In this document: positions 28,999 to 38,497 of the stretch, piece by piece | How positions within the stretch are numbered: the stretch's first letter is position 1 | Layout of the letters: the number at the start of each line of letters is the position of its first letter | NCBI GenBank assembly: GCA_903906515.1 | Contig: CAIVKO010000004.1 | Coordinates: 17,408 to 81,407, forward strand | Direction of reading: 5' to 3' | DNA: 64,000 nt | Origin: Akkermansiaceae bacterium | Lineage (GTDB): Bacteria > Verrucomicrobiota > Verrucomicrobiia > Verrucomicrobiales > Akkermansiaceae | Program-made: the position numbers and the translations under genes | The notes under the pieces: generated by a model | What the model saw: the letters and a program-made list of their open reading frames with translations, nothing else | The model's database searches: none | What the model was told of the DNA's origin: nothing

Positions 28999-30297
28999 CT
29001 AACGGCGCGGATGTTTGAGCCAGAATGGATAACGGCTTGGAGGTGGAGGCTGGTAACTGGATGATTCATAGCCTGACTTGACCACCACAGGGGCGGGAAT
29101 TTCAGGCATCGTCGGAGGGCGCGGAAACTTCCGTGTCGCAGGATAAGGACCTCCAAACGCCACTGACGCCGGATCAAATCCTCCATCTGCGAGTGGGTCA
29201 GGATAACCGGTTTCAAACGGCGACAATGCTCCGGCCTCGGCTCGCGCCCACGTCATCCAATGCTTCTGTTCATCCGTCAATTCGCCGCCTTGCGCAGCGA
29301 GCCAGCGTTGTTCGCACTCTGCGATGAAACCTGCCACAGACTGATGCAACTGCCACCATTCGGCCGCCTTGACCAGATCATCCCGGCGTTGCTGCTCGGC
29401 CAATTCCAGCGCTTTCGCATGCTTTTCCTCGGCCTCTTTGCTGCGGCGGATCGCTTCTGCCCGAAGATACTCCTGATGCCGACGTTCCGACTCCACCCGC
29501 TGCTTCGCACGTTCGATCAGTTCTGCTTCCCGTTGTTTCTGAGCCTCCATGTAGTAGTTGCAGATGTATTTGGCCATCTCCGCCAGAACCTTTTCCAACG
29601 AATTTTTGTCGTTCTCCTCCCAAGTTTCGAGGCCGGACGAACCGTAACGCGAAGTCTTCAAGGTGAATGTTAGAAAACCGCAGGGCACCGTGTTTTCTTG
29701 CGAATTCGCGTAATAAGTCTGGCGTCGTCCACCCGTCTCTGGCTTGGCTACCAATTTCTCTTCGATCTTGAAATGGAGACGGTCGTTTCCCTTCCTAAAA
29801 TGCCCTCCATCATACGAACTCTGTGAGCGGCGAAAATGGATGCCCGGCGGTTCCACCACTTGAAGCAACACATGAAACGCTTGCGCCGCACGCAGCACCA
29901 TTCCCTTGCTGATTTCCGTCTCGGGAAACGGACGCTCCCGGAGATGGATTCGCTTCTTGTCGTAACCCAAGCTGGCGGATTGCGCTGCTTTGAGAAATTC
30001 CGCAGCCAGGGCATGCAGAGGTGCGGATTCCTCTGGCAACTTCAGGCTTTGATCCTTGAATTCGCGGACTTTCTTGATCAATGCCTGCTCGGAGTCTGGA
30101 GGCAATGGGGACCGTTTCGGACGTTGCCCGGCCTCAATCCTAGCCCAATAGCCGCGTGGGGGCCTCGGGATATTCAACTTGCGGCAGCGCTTCGCGATGG
30201 CCACGTCCGACATGCCGAATTCCTTCGAAAGCTTGATGCCAGGCTTGGACCAAACCTTTTCGTAAAGTTCTTCACGGCTCAAATCATCCAGCTTCAT
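28999..30297 (-). CDS. Hypothetical protein with N-terminal HTH-like and central coiled-coil regions
   Basis: MKLDDLSREELYEKVWSKPGIKLSKEFGMSDVAIAKRCRKLNIPRPPRGYWARIEAGQ; 4-nt overlap with hipA stop. Confidence 0.75.
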   Translation of the reverse strand: MKLDDLSREELYEKVWSKPGIKLSKEFGMSDVAIAKRCRKLNIPRPPRGYWARIEAGQRPKRSPLPPDSEQALIKKVREFKDQSLKLPEESAPLHALAAEFLKAAQSASLGYDKKRIHLRERPFPETEISKGMVLRAAQAFHVLLQVVEPPGIHFRRSQSSYDGGHFRKGNDRLHFKIEEKLVAKPETGGRRQTYYANSQENTVPCGFLTFTLKTSRYGSSGLETWEENDKNSLEKVLAEMAKYICNYYMEAQKQREAELIERAKQRVESERRHQEYLRAEAIRRSKEAEEKHAKALELAEQQRRDDLVKAAEWWQLHQSVAGFIAECEQRWLAAQGGELTDEQKHWMTWARAEAGALSPFETGYPDPLADGGFDPASVAFGGPYPATRKFPRPPTMPEIPAPVVVKSGYESSSYQPPPPSRYPFWLKHPRR

Positions 30298-31598
30298 TTT
30301 TTCGGAAATGTCAGTCGATGGGTCTTTGCGATCTTATCCTGCCATTCTGGCGTGAGCCCGGCCTCCGCCGCAAACTCCTGCCAGCGCTGCACCGCCGCCT
30401 GCACTTCCTCGATGATCTTCGCGGCGCGGCCCCGCTTCATCACCGCTGCTTTCGCACACACCTCGAAATCTTCCAGCGCAAAACCGTCGCGCTTTCCGTT
30501 CAGCGTCATCTGATGCTGGGCGGTCCATGAGCCGGAGGGGTTGTAGCTGTAAGTCACGTCAAAGGCCGGTGCGAGCGACCACTCGCCCTGCTGGTTCATC
30601 AGGAACGCAATGTTCTTCACATGATCATCCTGATTCCGCGCCACGATGTTGAAGACCATCCGCCGGAACTGCTCCTCCACCGCGGCCATCGGCAGCTTCA
30701 ACTGCCGGATCGTAAGCAACGCCTGCTCGTAGGCATAGGCTCCGGCTTGGTTGAAATCGAAATGCGCCAGCGCACAGAGCGACTGCATGTGCAGCTTCGC
30801 TCCACCCGCGAGGCGATCGAAGCGCCGCGTCATGAAATGACGGCGACCGTTTTCCTCCAGCAACCGGCACTCGCTCATCGTAATGCCCGCCGCCTTCGCC
30901 ATTAGGTGATACGCAAACTCAATCGCGCCATAACCCTTCGGGTCTTCCAGTTCCTTGTCCTTGTTGCCCGCCACGCCGTCGAATTTCAGCAGCCAGTAAT
31001 CGAAACCCTCGCCCGCCGCGATCTGGCCCGAGCGCACCTCGTTCGTCATGCGATTCCACGCGATCACCGCCTTGGCCCTCGCACCCCCAGCCGAGGTGCC
31101 CACGCTCAAGATGTCGCGCAGCGCTTTTTCCTTCCCGGCCTCGTGAAAATGTCCCTGCAAATCACCGCGATGCGTCAGCACCTCGCCAGCAAGCCGCACC
31201 AGCTCATCAATCTCAATCTTCGACGGCTTGCGCGGCTTCGGCCCCAGCACCGGCGTAAATTCCAGCGCACCCATCCCGCGCGTGCCGGTGTAGCATAGCC
31301 GCTCCACCGCATTGAAACTCTCCGACGTCCGACCCTGCGTCGCCAGCCATGCATCGATCAGAGCATTGCCGAATTTGTCCGGCAGCGAATCCGCCAGCAG
31401 CCCCGGAAGTCCGTGAAAGGTATTCTGCGGCAGCGCAGGAAATTCATACACCCGATCGTTCAAAGGCATCGTCAGTGGCGACAGTTCGATTCCGCTGCGA
31501 GCAAACTCGGCGTCGTATTGAAATGCCGCCACGTCGCGCCCTTCGGCGAGTGATACCGCGCCGATCGTCCGGCCCCAAAGCTGGACTTTCGCGATCAT
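30294..31598 (-). CDS. hipA: HipA family serine/threonine kinase toxin
   Basis: VQLWGRTIGAVSLAEG; LPGLLADSLPDKFGNALI; NQDDHVKNIAFLMN; SLAPAFDVTYSYNP. Confidence 0.92.
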   Translation of the reverse strand: MIAKVQLWGRTIGAVSLAEGRDVAAFQYDAEFARSGIELSPLTMPLNDRVYEFPALPQNTFHGLPGLLADSLPDKFGNALIDAWLATQGRTSESFNAVERLCYTGTRGMGALEFTPVLGPKPRKPSKIEIDELVRLAGEVLTHRGDLQGHFHEAGKEKALRDILSVGTSAGGARAKAVIAWNRMTNEVRSGQIAAGEGFDYWLLKFDGVAGNKDKELEDPKGYGAIEFAYHLMAKAAGITMSECRLLEENGRRHFMTRRFDRLAGGAKLHMQSLCALAHFDFNQAGAYAYEQALLTIRQLKLPMAAVEEQFRRMVFNIVARNQDDHVKNIAFLMNQQGEWSLAPAFDVTYSYNPSGSWTAQHQMTLNGKRDGFALEDFEVCAKAAVMKRGRAAKIIEEVQAAVQRWQEFAAEAGLTPEWQDKIAKTHRLTFPKK

Positions 31599-31948
31599 AC
31601 CGGCTCACCCCACGTCCATTTTTTCGTCTTGTCAGGCCCTGCTTTTTTTCCCGTCGCCCGCTGACGCTTCCGGCCCGCTTGCTTTAATTGCGCCATCGGG
31701 CCGGGCACCGGTTCCGGCAGCAGCGTCTCAAATCGCTCCAACAAACCGAGCGCACGGCAGACCCGAAGAAAAACCGAGAGCTGCGTCGCCACCTCCCCCG
31801 ATTCCAGCCGCTCGACGGTCCGCTTGGACACTCCCGCTTTTTCCGCCAGCGCTGCCTGCGTCAGGTTGTGCTCAATGCGTGCACCGGCCAGACGACCGCC
31901 CAATTCTTTGAGCACGGCCTCATCGGTCAGTTGCGGCGAAATCTTCAT
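31595..31948 (-). CDS. hipB: HipB-like XRE family antitoxin
   Basis: LAGARIEHNLTQAALAEKAGVSKRTVERLESGE HTH; 4-nt overlap with hipA. Confidence 0.9.
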   Translation of the reverse strand: MKISPQLTDEAVLKELGGRLAGARIEHNLTQAALAEKAGVSKRTVERLESGEVATQLSVFLRVCRALGLLERFETLLPEPVPGPMAQLKQAGRKRQRATGKKAGPDKTKKWTWGEPV

Positions 31949-31951
31949 AAC

Positions 31952-32074
31952 GCGTCATATATGGCGAATTAAATCAATATAGCAAGCTGATTCGTCACTA
32001 ATGGCGATTTAATTCAAGTCGCCACTTATGGCGAAAAAATGACTCTGCCAAGTTTAATTCGCCTCTTGTGCCGA
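31952..32074. promoter_or_regulatory. Four-copy palindromic operator array upstream of hipBA
   Basis: 16-bp sites at 31952-31967, 31992-32007, 32019-32034 (perfect TCGCCA-CTTA-TGGCGA), 32059-32074; centre spacing 40/27/40. Confidence 0.75.
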
Positions 32075-32584
32075 CTTGATTCACGAGCGCCAGCAGTTGA
32101 GGCTGCATTGGTATTGGTGGTAGTGACGATCATCGTCGTCATCGCGCTCGTCGTCGTTCTCTTCGTCATGCTCATGCTAAGATCGAAAATAGAACTCATC
32201 GTTCACCCATACTTTGACAAGTTTGACGACGATCAGTGGCTTTACGCCAGAATCATTCAGGGGACGCAGGTATCGGTAGAGTATTTTGCTGCTCCGCCGG
32301 GACATTGGTCTCCCACGAAGAAATCGAGAATATCTCACCACTTCAAGACGTTGGATTTGGCGACCGTCTTTATCACGAATGGATCGGAAGAACTTTCCGG
32401 GATCAAGGGAGCTCTCGAGGATTTATTCACAGCCGGTTCCGCTGCGGCGGTGAGGTCTCACCTTGATCGAGAGTGGCGCTCACGCAAGGCTTCTCATCTA
32501 AACAGCTGGCAGACGGCATTGTATCAGGCCTGCGCAACGGATCCTTGGTATTGTGGTGGTGGCTTCCGGGCTTTTCAGCCCTAG
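32039..32584 (+). CDS. Hypothetical single-TM protein, divergent from hipBA
   Basis: 181-aa ORF with strong TM segment; no recognised family; start lies inside the operator array. Confidence 0.4.
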   Translation: MTLPSLIRLLCRLDSRAPAVEAALVLVVVTIIVVIALVVVLFVMLMLRSKIELIVHPYFDKFDDDQWLYARIIQGTQVSVEYFAAPPGHWSPTKKSRISHHFKTLDLATVFITNGSEELSGIKGALEDLFTAGSAAAVRSHLDREWRSRKASHLNSWQTALYQACATDPWYCGGGFRAFQP

Positions 32585-32757
32585 AGAACGAGAGTTCAAG
32601 AAGGCGTAACGCTATCTTCACGCCAACAACCATACTCCCAAACACCAAGTCTGCGAGATGCCAGTGTCACGGATGACAATACCCAGAGTTTGACTTTGGG
32701 GGTTAGTTTAGGGGTTACCTAGACTTGTTGAATTTTATAACCCTTTGAAAATAAAGG

Positions 32758-32833
32758 TGGTGGAGCGTAGCGGATTCGAACCGCTGACCCCTTGCATGCC
32801 ATGCAAGTGCTCTACCAACTGAGCTAACGCCCC
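32758..32833 (-). tRNA. tRNA-Ala(GGC)
   Basis: GGGGCGTTAGCTCAGTTGGTAGAGCACTTGCATGGCATGCAAGGGGTCAGCGGTTCGAATCCGCTACGCTCCACCA. Confidence 0.96.
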
Positions 32834-32912
32834 TTACGGGTGGGCGGAGGATTATCGATGGACCTCGGGTTGGGCAAGAGGATTTTTGGAAATTTTCGTG
32901 ATGGCTGGATTC

Positions 32913-33611
32913 TCAGCTTTCGCTCTCCAAGATTCTGCGCTCGATGTCTTTGAGCACTTTCGGGGAGGTGAGCAGGAGTGGGTGCAGCAGCGACGGATGT
33001 TCGATGTTTTCGGCACGCTCCCAGATGGAACTGGTGGACGGCAGGATGATCAGATCCAGCCGGGTCCGGTAGGAAATCACTTTCATATTGCCGAGATTGG
33101 ATTCCGATTGCTGGAGATCGCTCAAAAACCGGCTACCCGGCCGCATTTCCTCCGCGCCTTGCGATGGATAGATGTAGGCGGCTTTGGTGCCATGATGGGG
33201 GGACGCCACGGTGATGAGGGTTTCGCAGCGTTTGGCACCGCCGAGATTCTGGAGATAATAGCGACTGACAATCCCGCCCATGCTAAAGGCCACGATGCTG
33301 ATGGGTTCTTCGGTGCCATAGGCCGCATCGATGTCGCGCTTGAGCCCCTCGGCAAGTTTTTTCAGACCTCCGCGCCCGTCCGACGGGATGAGTCTTGGCA
33401 CGATGCATTTCACTCCCTGGTTTTCGAGACGATCCTGAAGCAGGGCGAAGGTGCTGCCGGTTTCCAGAAATCCATGGACCAGCACCACGCGGCGTAGCTG
33501 GGCGCTGGTGGCGGCGGGCTTGGATTGGCCGAAGGGCGCACATGAGGTCAACACCCCGATCAGAAGAATAAATGGTTTGGGAATCATGGTTTTTTTCAGC
33601 CTGGAGGCCAT
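32913..33611 (-). CDS. Alpha/beta hydrolase (lipase-like, lipoprotein)
   Basis: VVLVHGFLETGSTFALL; IVAFSMGGIVSRYYLQ; lipobox-like LTSC. Confidence 0.82.
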   Translation of the reverse strand: MASRLKKTMIPKPFILLIGVLTSCAPFGQSKPAATSAQLRRVVLVHGFLETGSTFALLQDRLENQGVKCIVPRLIPSDGRGGLKKLAEGLKRDIDAAYGTEEPISIVAFSMGGIVSRYYLQNLGGAKRCETLITVASPHHGTKAAYIYPSQGAEEMRPGSRFLSDLQQSESNLGNMKVISYRTRLDLIILPSTSSIWERAENIEHPSLLHPLLLTSPKVLKDIERRILESES

Positions 33612-33943
33612 TCGAGTTTCCTACCACCCAGCAGGTGGACATGCAGGTGAGGCACAGCTTCGCCGCCGTCAGCACCGTTGTTGATAATAAGCCGGTATCC
33701 GGATTCCGCAATACCCTCGCTCCGGGCGACCGCGGCAGCGGTGAGCAGAAGGTGACCGAGCAAGGCTTCGTCACCCGTTTCCGCCAGACCCACCCGGGTC
33801 ACTGGCTTGCGCGGCACCACCAACACATGCACCGGTGCTTGCGGCGATATGTCACGGAAGGCCACACAGCGGTCGTCTTCAAACACGATCGTGGCGGGGA
33901 TTTCCTTGTTACAGATTTTTTCAAACAGTGTTTTGTCAGACAT
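33596..33943 (-). CDS. HIT family protein
   Basis: LFEKICNKEIPATIVFEDDRCVAFRDISPQAPVHVLVVP; HLHVHLLGGR. Confidence 0.93.
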   Translation of the reverse strand: MSDKTLFEKICNKEIPATIVFEDDRCVAFRDISPQAPVHVLVVPRKPVTRVGLAETGDEALLGHLLLTAAAVARSEGIAESGYRLIINNGADGGEAVPHLHVHLLGGRKLEWPPG

Positions 33944-33967
33944 GGGAAATGATGGCGGAGGTTATAT

Positions 33968-36253
33968 CTAACGGGAAAGCGACTGGATCAACTGGAAAGC
34001 TTCCGGAAAATCCCTGCGCAGTTGAAGGGCACGGTTGGCGGCGGAAATCGCTTCGTCACGCCGGCCGATGCGGGCGAGAACGGTGGCGCGGGCGTAGGGG
34101 ATGGCGGCATCCGTCGGATCCGCGGACTCCGCCTTGACCAGCGCTGCAACAGCTTCGTTCGGTTGGTTCATTCCACTGCGGGCCAGACCGAGGTTATACC
34201 ATGCGCGGGCACGGGTGGGATCGAGTTCGACGGTTTTTTCCAGAGCGGCTGCTGACTTCGCGATATCGCCGGTTTCATTGAGGGCGAGAGCGAGCTTGTA
34301 GCGGTATTCCGCCTCACGCGGGTCGAGACGAATGGCATCCTGGAGCGCCTTGATCGCACCTGGGGTATCGCCGGTGGTGCTAAGCATGATGGCGAGGTCG
34401 TGATGGAATGGCGGCGAGTTGGGATCCCAAAGGATGGCTTTGCGGATTTGTTTGATGGCGCTTGCGGCGTCCCCCCGGAGGAAGGCGAATTGGCTGAGTT
34501 GCATCCGCCCGGTGGGTTGGTCGGAGTTGAGGTCGAGCATGTGGACCAGTTCCTTTCCGGCGCGGGAGTTAAGATCGAGCGTGGGAACAAGCGCCCATGC
34601 CGCCGCGATACGGACGGAGCGGGATGGGTCATCCAAAAGCGATTTGATGGCGTTGATCACGGTCGTGTTTTCCTGCCGGGTCTGATAGACAAGGGTGCGG
34701 ACAGCGGCTTCGCGAACGAGCGGACTGGATTGATAGAACTGATCGAGCAGGACGCGCGTCACTTCCGGGTCCATCACCCAGCGGGCGAGGAGGTGACACG
34801 CGGTGGCCTTCCATGCTGGGATTTGCTCGGTTTTGAGCATCCCGATCAAACCTTCACGGGCGGAGTCGTCGCCACGGCGTGCTTGGGCGATCAGGATGGC
34901 ACGGGTGTGGGATGGTCTGAGGAGCCTATCGCCATACCATTCCTTGGAGCTCTTGAGCGCCCAATCCGTGTCTTTGTCGTTGTGACAGCGGTTGCAGGCG
35001 TTGGGGATGCCGAAGTCGATGGTGAGCTGCGGGTTTGGAATGGTGAATCCGTGGTCATGGCGCGGGTGGCGCTGCATGTAAGTGGTGATCGGCATGTGGC
35101 ATCCGGTGCAATCATTGCCCTTGCTGTCCTGCTTGTGATGACCGTGCTGGGTAGGAATGATGAAGGGAGCCGGAGGTTGGGTGCCGCCACCGTGACACTT
35201 CATGCAGAGCGCATTTCCATCTAACAACCTCTTGCCGGTATGGGGGTCGTGACAATCGACACAGCGGATGCCGACGTGGTGCATCCGACTTGATAGAAAC
35301 GAGGTGTATTCGTAGTTTTCATCGCGCACCTGGCCATCCGGATGGTAGGTGTCGGTTTCGTTAGTGACGGTGAGGGAAAAGTGATCGGAAAACAACTCGC
35401 CGGGGATCAGGTCGCCGGTGAGTTCGCCGCGACGGGCGTGGCAGGCTCCGCAGGTATCGAGCATCTGGTCCTTGGAAAACTTGCGGATCGTGGGGTCCTT
35501 GGGTGGATCCACCAGCGGTTTCTTCTTCTGCCAATCCACGTGATCCTTCATCGGCCCGTGACATGCCTCGCAACCGACGGTCATTTCCGCCATCGCGGTG
35601 TGATAGGTATCGGTTTGCGGGTCGTAGTTCTTACGCAGGCGGGTGTTGTGGCAAGCGGCGCACATCGCGTTCCAGTTCATGCCCTGACCGGTCCACGCGC
35701 CCCAGTCGCCAGGATTGCGCTCCTCGTTACCATAAACGTCGAAGAGTTCGTTCTTCTTCGGATCGTAGCTGACATCGCAGGTCTGCAGGCGGTTGCCCGG
35801 CGCGGGGACCAGGAACTGGCGCAGAGGATTGTTGCCGATGATTCTAACAATCGGATACTCGTGCCGCTGGTTGTCGAGGCCGCGGGTGAGGACTTTCACG
35901 AGTCCGGCCGCATCCACGAAGGTCTCGGAGGTGTCCTTGCCGTGAACGAGCGTTTGTTTCGGAGAAAACGCCTTTTCATCCATGTCCATGCGGACATTGC
36001 GTTCGGCGAGGCCGTGGTTGGATTTCTCCCATCCGGCATAAGCCTTTTCATGGCATTCCTTGCACGAGGCAGAGCCGGCGTAGGTAGGGTGAACCTTGTC
36101 ATCTGGAGCAATGACCGACTCGGATTGAGTGGGTTTACCGCTGTTGCCGCCACCTTTAACAGGGGATGACCGGTCTTTCATGGCCAGATAAATCACGGCG
36201 CCGACCCCGAGGGCAAGGATGGGCAATAGGATCGATTTATTGCGGATTTCCAT
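33968..36253 (-). CDS. Multiheme c-type cytochrome with HEAT-like and TPR regions
   Basis: Eight CxxCH motifs (CKECH, CAACH, CEACH, CGACH, CVDCH, CMKCH, CTGCH, CNRCH) then TPR repeats. Confidence 0.9.
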   Translation of the reverse strand: MEIRNKSILLPILALGVGAVIYLAMKDRSSPVKGGGNSGKPTQSESVIAPDDKVHPTYAGSASCKECHEKAYAGWEKSNHGLAERNVRMDMDEKAFSPKQTLVHGKDTSETFVDAAGLVKVLTRGLDNQRHEYPIVRIIGNNPLRQFLVPAPGNRLQTCDVSYDPKKNELFDVYGNEERNPGDWGAWTGQGMNWNAMCAACHNTRLRKNYDPQTDTYHTAMAEMTVGCEACHGPMKDHVDWQKKKPLVDPPKDPTIRKFSKDQMLDTCGACHARRGELTGDLIPGELFSDHFSLTVTNETDTYHPDGQVRDENYEYTSFLSSRMHHVGIRCVDCHDPHTGKRLLDGNALCMKCHGGGTQPPAPFIIPTQHGHHKQDSKGNDCTGCHMPITTYMQRHPRHDHGFTIPNPQLTIDFGIPNACNRCHNDKDTDWALKSSKEWYGDRLLRPSHTRAILIAQARRGDDSAREGLIGMLKTEQIPAWKATACHLLARWVMDPEVTRVLLDQFYQSSPLVREAAVRTLVYQTRQENTTVINAIKSLLDDPSRSVRIAAAWALVPTLDLNSRAGKELVHMLDLNSDQPTGRMQLSQFAFLRGDAASAIKQIRKAILWDPNSPPFHHDLAIMLSTTGDTPGAIKALQDAIRLDPREAEYRYKLALALNETGDIAKSAAALEKTVELDPTRARAWYNLGLARSGMNQPNEAVAALVKAESADPTDAAIPYARATVLARIGRRDEAISAANRALQLRRDFPEAFQLIQSLSR

Positions 36254-36369
36254 GAAATTTTGCGATGCGATGAGTCAAGCTGATCGAGACAACGGGGTCA
36301 ACCGGAACCTCAAAGGCCCTTTCTGTCTTGCTTGTCAGTCCCCGGTGAACTAGCGTCCCGCCCCACGCG

Positions 36370-37941
36370 ATGACCGCCAAATCCATATTCCTGTATGACA
36401 CTACGCTGCGTGACGGCACGCAGGGTGAGGGCTTTCAATTGTCCGGCCTCGATAAATTGCGGATTGCCGAGCGCCTCGACGATTTCGGCGTTCACTACAT
36501 CGAAGGCGGGTGGCCGGGCTCGAATCCCAAGGACATCGAATTTTTCCAAGCGGCTAAAAAACTCAATCTCAAGCATGCCAAGCTTGCTGCCTTTGGTTCG
36601 ACACGCCGGGCGGACACGGCGGTGGAGAACGATCCCCAGGTCCAATTGTTACTCGATGCGGAAACCCCTGTGGTCACGATTTTCGGCAAGAGCTGGGAAA
36701 TGCAGGTCACCGAAGTCCTGCGCACCACCGTGGAGGAAAACCGGGCGATGATCCACGATACCGTGGCGCATCTGGTGAAGCACGGCCGCGAAGTGATCTA
36801 CGACGCCGAACATTTCTTCGATGGCTACAAGGACTCTCCAACGCACGCGCTCGATACCTTGGTGGCCGCCGCAGAGGGTGGTGCCTCGTGCCTCGTGCTT
36901 TGTGATACCAACGGCGGCACCCTGCCGTCTGAAATCATGAAAATCTGCCTGGCCGTCACCGCGCGCCTGCCGGGCACACCCATCGGAATCCACACCCACA
37001 ATGATTCCGAACTGGCCGTGGCCAATGCCATGGCTGCGGTGGCCGCCGGAGCCATCCAGATCCAAGGCACCATCAACGGCTACGGCGAACGCACCGGAAA
37101 TTGCAACCTTACGTCCGTCATCCCCATCCTCCAACTGAAGATGGGAATTCCCGTGGTTCCCCACCTCGGAAAACTCCGCGATCTCTCGTATTACGTCGAC
37201 GAGGTTTCTAACAACCCGCATTTCGCCCGTGCGCCGTTCGTCGGTCGCACGGCCTTCGCCCACAAGGGCGGCATGCACGTCAATGCGGTGCAGAAGATCG
37301 CCCGCAGTTACGAGCACATCGAGCCGACCAGCGTTGGCAACGAACAAACCATCCTCGTTTCAGAACTCAGCGGCCAAGCCAACATCCTGATCAAAGCGGA
37401 TGAACTCGGACTGCCGCTGGAAAAAGGATCTCCACAGGCCATGGCCGTGCTCAAACGCGTCAAAGAACTGGAAAACTCCGGCTACTCTTATGAAGCCGCC
37501 GGTGGATCACTCGAACTCCTGATCCGCCGCGAACTGGGCAACTACAAACCCTCCTTTGTTCTCAATGAATATCACACCAGCTTCCGCCAATACAGCGACG
37601 GCCACCCGCCGGTTTGCGAGGCCACGGTGAAACTCTCGGTGGATGGAACTACGGAACTCGTCATCGCCGCCGGACGCGGCGTGGTCAACTCGCTTGACCT
37701 CGCACTGCGCAAGGCACTGCTGCCTTTCTACCCGGAAATCTCGGAGATTTCACTCGTCGATTATAAGGTCCGTATCATCGAAGGTCACGATGCCACCGCC
37801 TCCAAAACCCGCGTACTGGTCGTCACCTCCGACGGCCACAATGATTGGGGAACCGTGGGCGTCTCGGAAAACATCATCGAAGCAAGCTGGCTCGCCCTCG
37901 TCGATGGCATCGATCTCTTTCTCCAGCGCCGTAACGCCTGA
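36370..37941 (+). CDS. cimA: Citramalate synthase
   Basis: LYDTTLRDGTQGEGFQLSGLDKLRIAERLDDFGVHYIEGGWPGSNPKD; GIHTHNDSELAVAN. Confidence 0.93.
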   Translation: MTAKSIFLYDTTLRDGTQGEGFQLSGLDKLRIAERLDDFGVHYIEGGWPGSNPKDIEFFQAAKKLNLKHAKLAAFGSTRRADTAVENDPQVQLLLDAETPVVTIFGKSWEMQVTEVLRTTVEENRAMIHDTVAHLVKHGREVIYDAEHFFDGYKDSPTHALDTLVAAAEGGASCLVLCDTNGGTLPSEIMKICLAVTARLPGTPIGIHTHNDSELAVANAMAAVAAGAIQIQGTINGYGERTGNCNLTSVIPILQLKMGIPVVPHLGKLRDLSYYVDEVSNNPHFARAPFVGRTAFAHKGGMHVNAVQKIARSYEHIEPTSVGNEQTILVSELSGQANILIKADELGLPLEKGSPQAMAVLKRVKELENSGYSYEAAGGSLELLIRRELGNYKPSFVLNEYHTSFRQYSDGHPPVCEATVKLSVDGTTELVIAAGRGVVNSLDLALRKALLPFYPEISEISLVDYKVRIIEGHDATASKTRVLVVTSDGHNDWGTVGVSENIIEASWLALVDGIDLFLQRRNA

Positions 37942-38052
37942 CGCGGCGAGGGTCGGAATCACGCACTTCCCGTCTCACCGAAGCAAACCTTCCACCTTGC
38001 CTTTCGACTCCGGCATCTCCAGCCTTCAGGCAGTCAAACACCTTCAACGCCC

Positions 38053-38253
38053 ATGAGAATCTTCCATTACACCGTTTACCGGGAAGATGACGACTTCGTC
38101 GTCCAGTGCCTTGACTTTGACGTCTCAAGCTTCGGGTCCACCGAAAAGGAAGCCATCCGCAACCTCAGAGAAGCCATCGAACTCTATCTTGAAGACCTTC
38201 CGCCCAACGAGCACATCACCAACGTCACTGTGGGAGAACTCGCCATCGCATGA
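38053..38253 (+). CDS. hicB: HicB-like antitoxin
   Basis: FHYTVYREDDDFVVQCLDFDVSSFGSTEKEAIRNLREAIELYLED. Confidence 0.85.
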   Translation: MRIFHYTVYREDDDFVVQCLDFDVSSFGSTEKEAIRNLREAIELYLEDLPPNEHITNVTVGELAIA

Positions 38254-38261
38254 ACTAAGGA

Positions 38262-38327
38262 CATCCCATCGGAACCGTGCGCTCCATGATCCGCCAAAGT
38301 GGGCTAAATTCCGAACTCTTCGAATGA
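38262..38327 (+). pseudogene. HicA toxin C-terminal remnant
   Basis: HPIGTVRSMIRQSGLNSELFE* resembles the HicA C-terminus; stop codon just upstream in frame. Confidence 0.6.
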
Positions 38328-38497
38328 TCCCTACGAAACAACGTGGTTGTCCCGGCGAAGCACAGCGAAGCCGAACGAATACAAACGCTACTTCTCCCGC
38401 CCTCTCATGGAAGAACTACAAGATCGTTGAGGTCAGGCCATTAACACACTGATTTTGTCATTTTTTGCACATTGACCCCGTTTTTCAACTTAATCTC

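Noticed and set aside
34400-36169. Plus-strand ORFs of 274-275 aa
   Set aside because: Antisense to the multiheme cytochrome gene whose eight CxxCH motifs fix the true strand.
36649-37347. 232-aa minus-strand ORF
   Set aside because: Antisense shadow of cimA.
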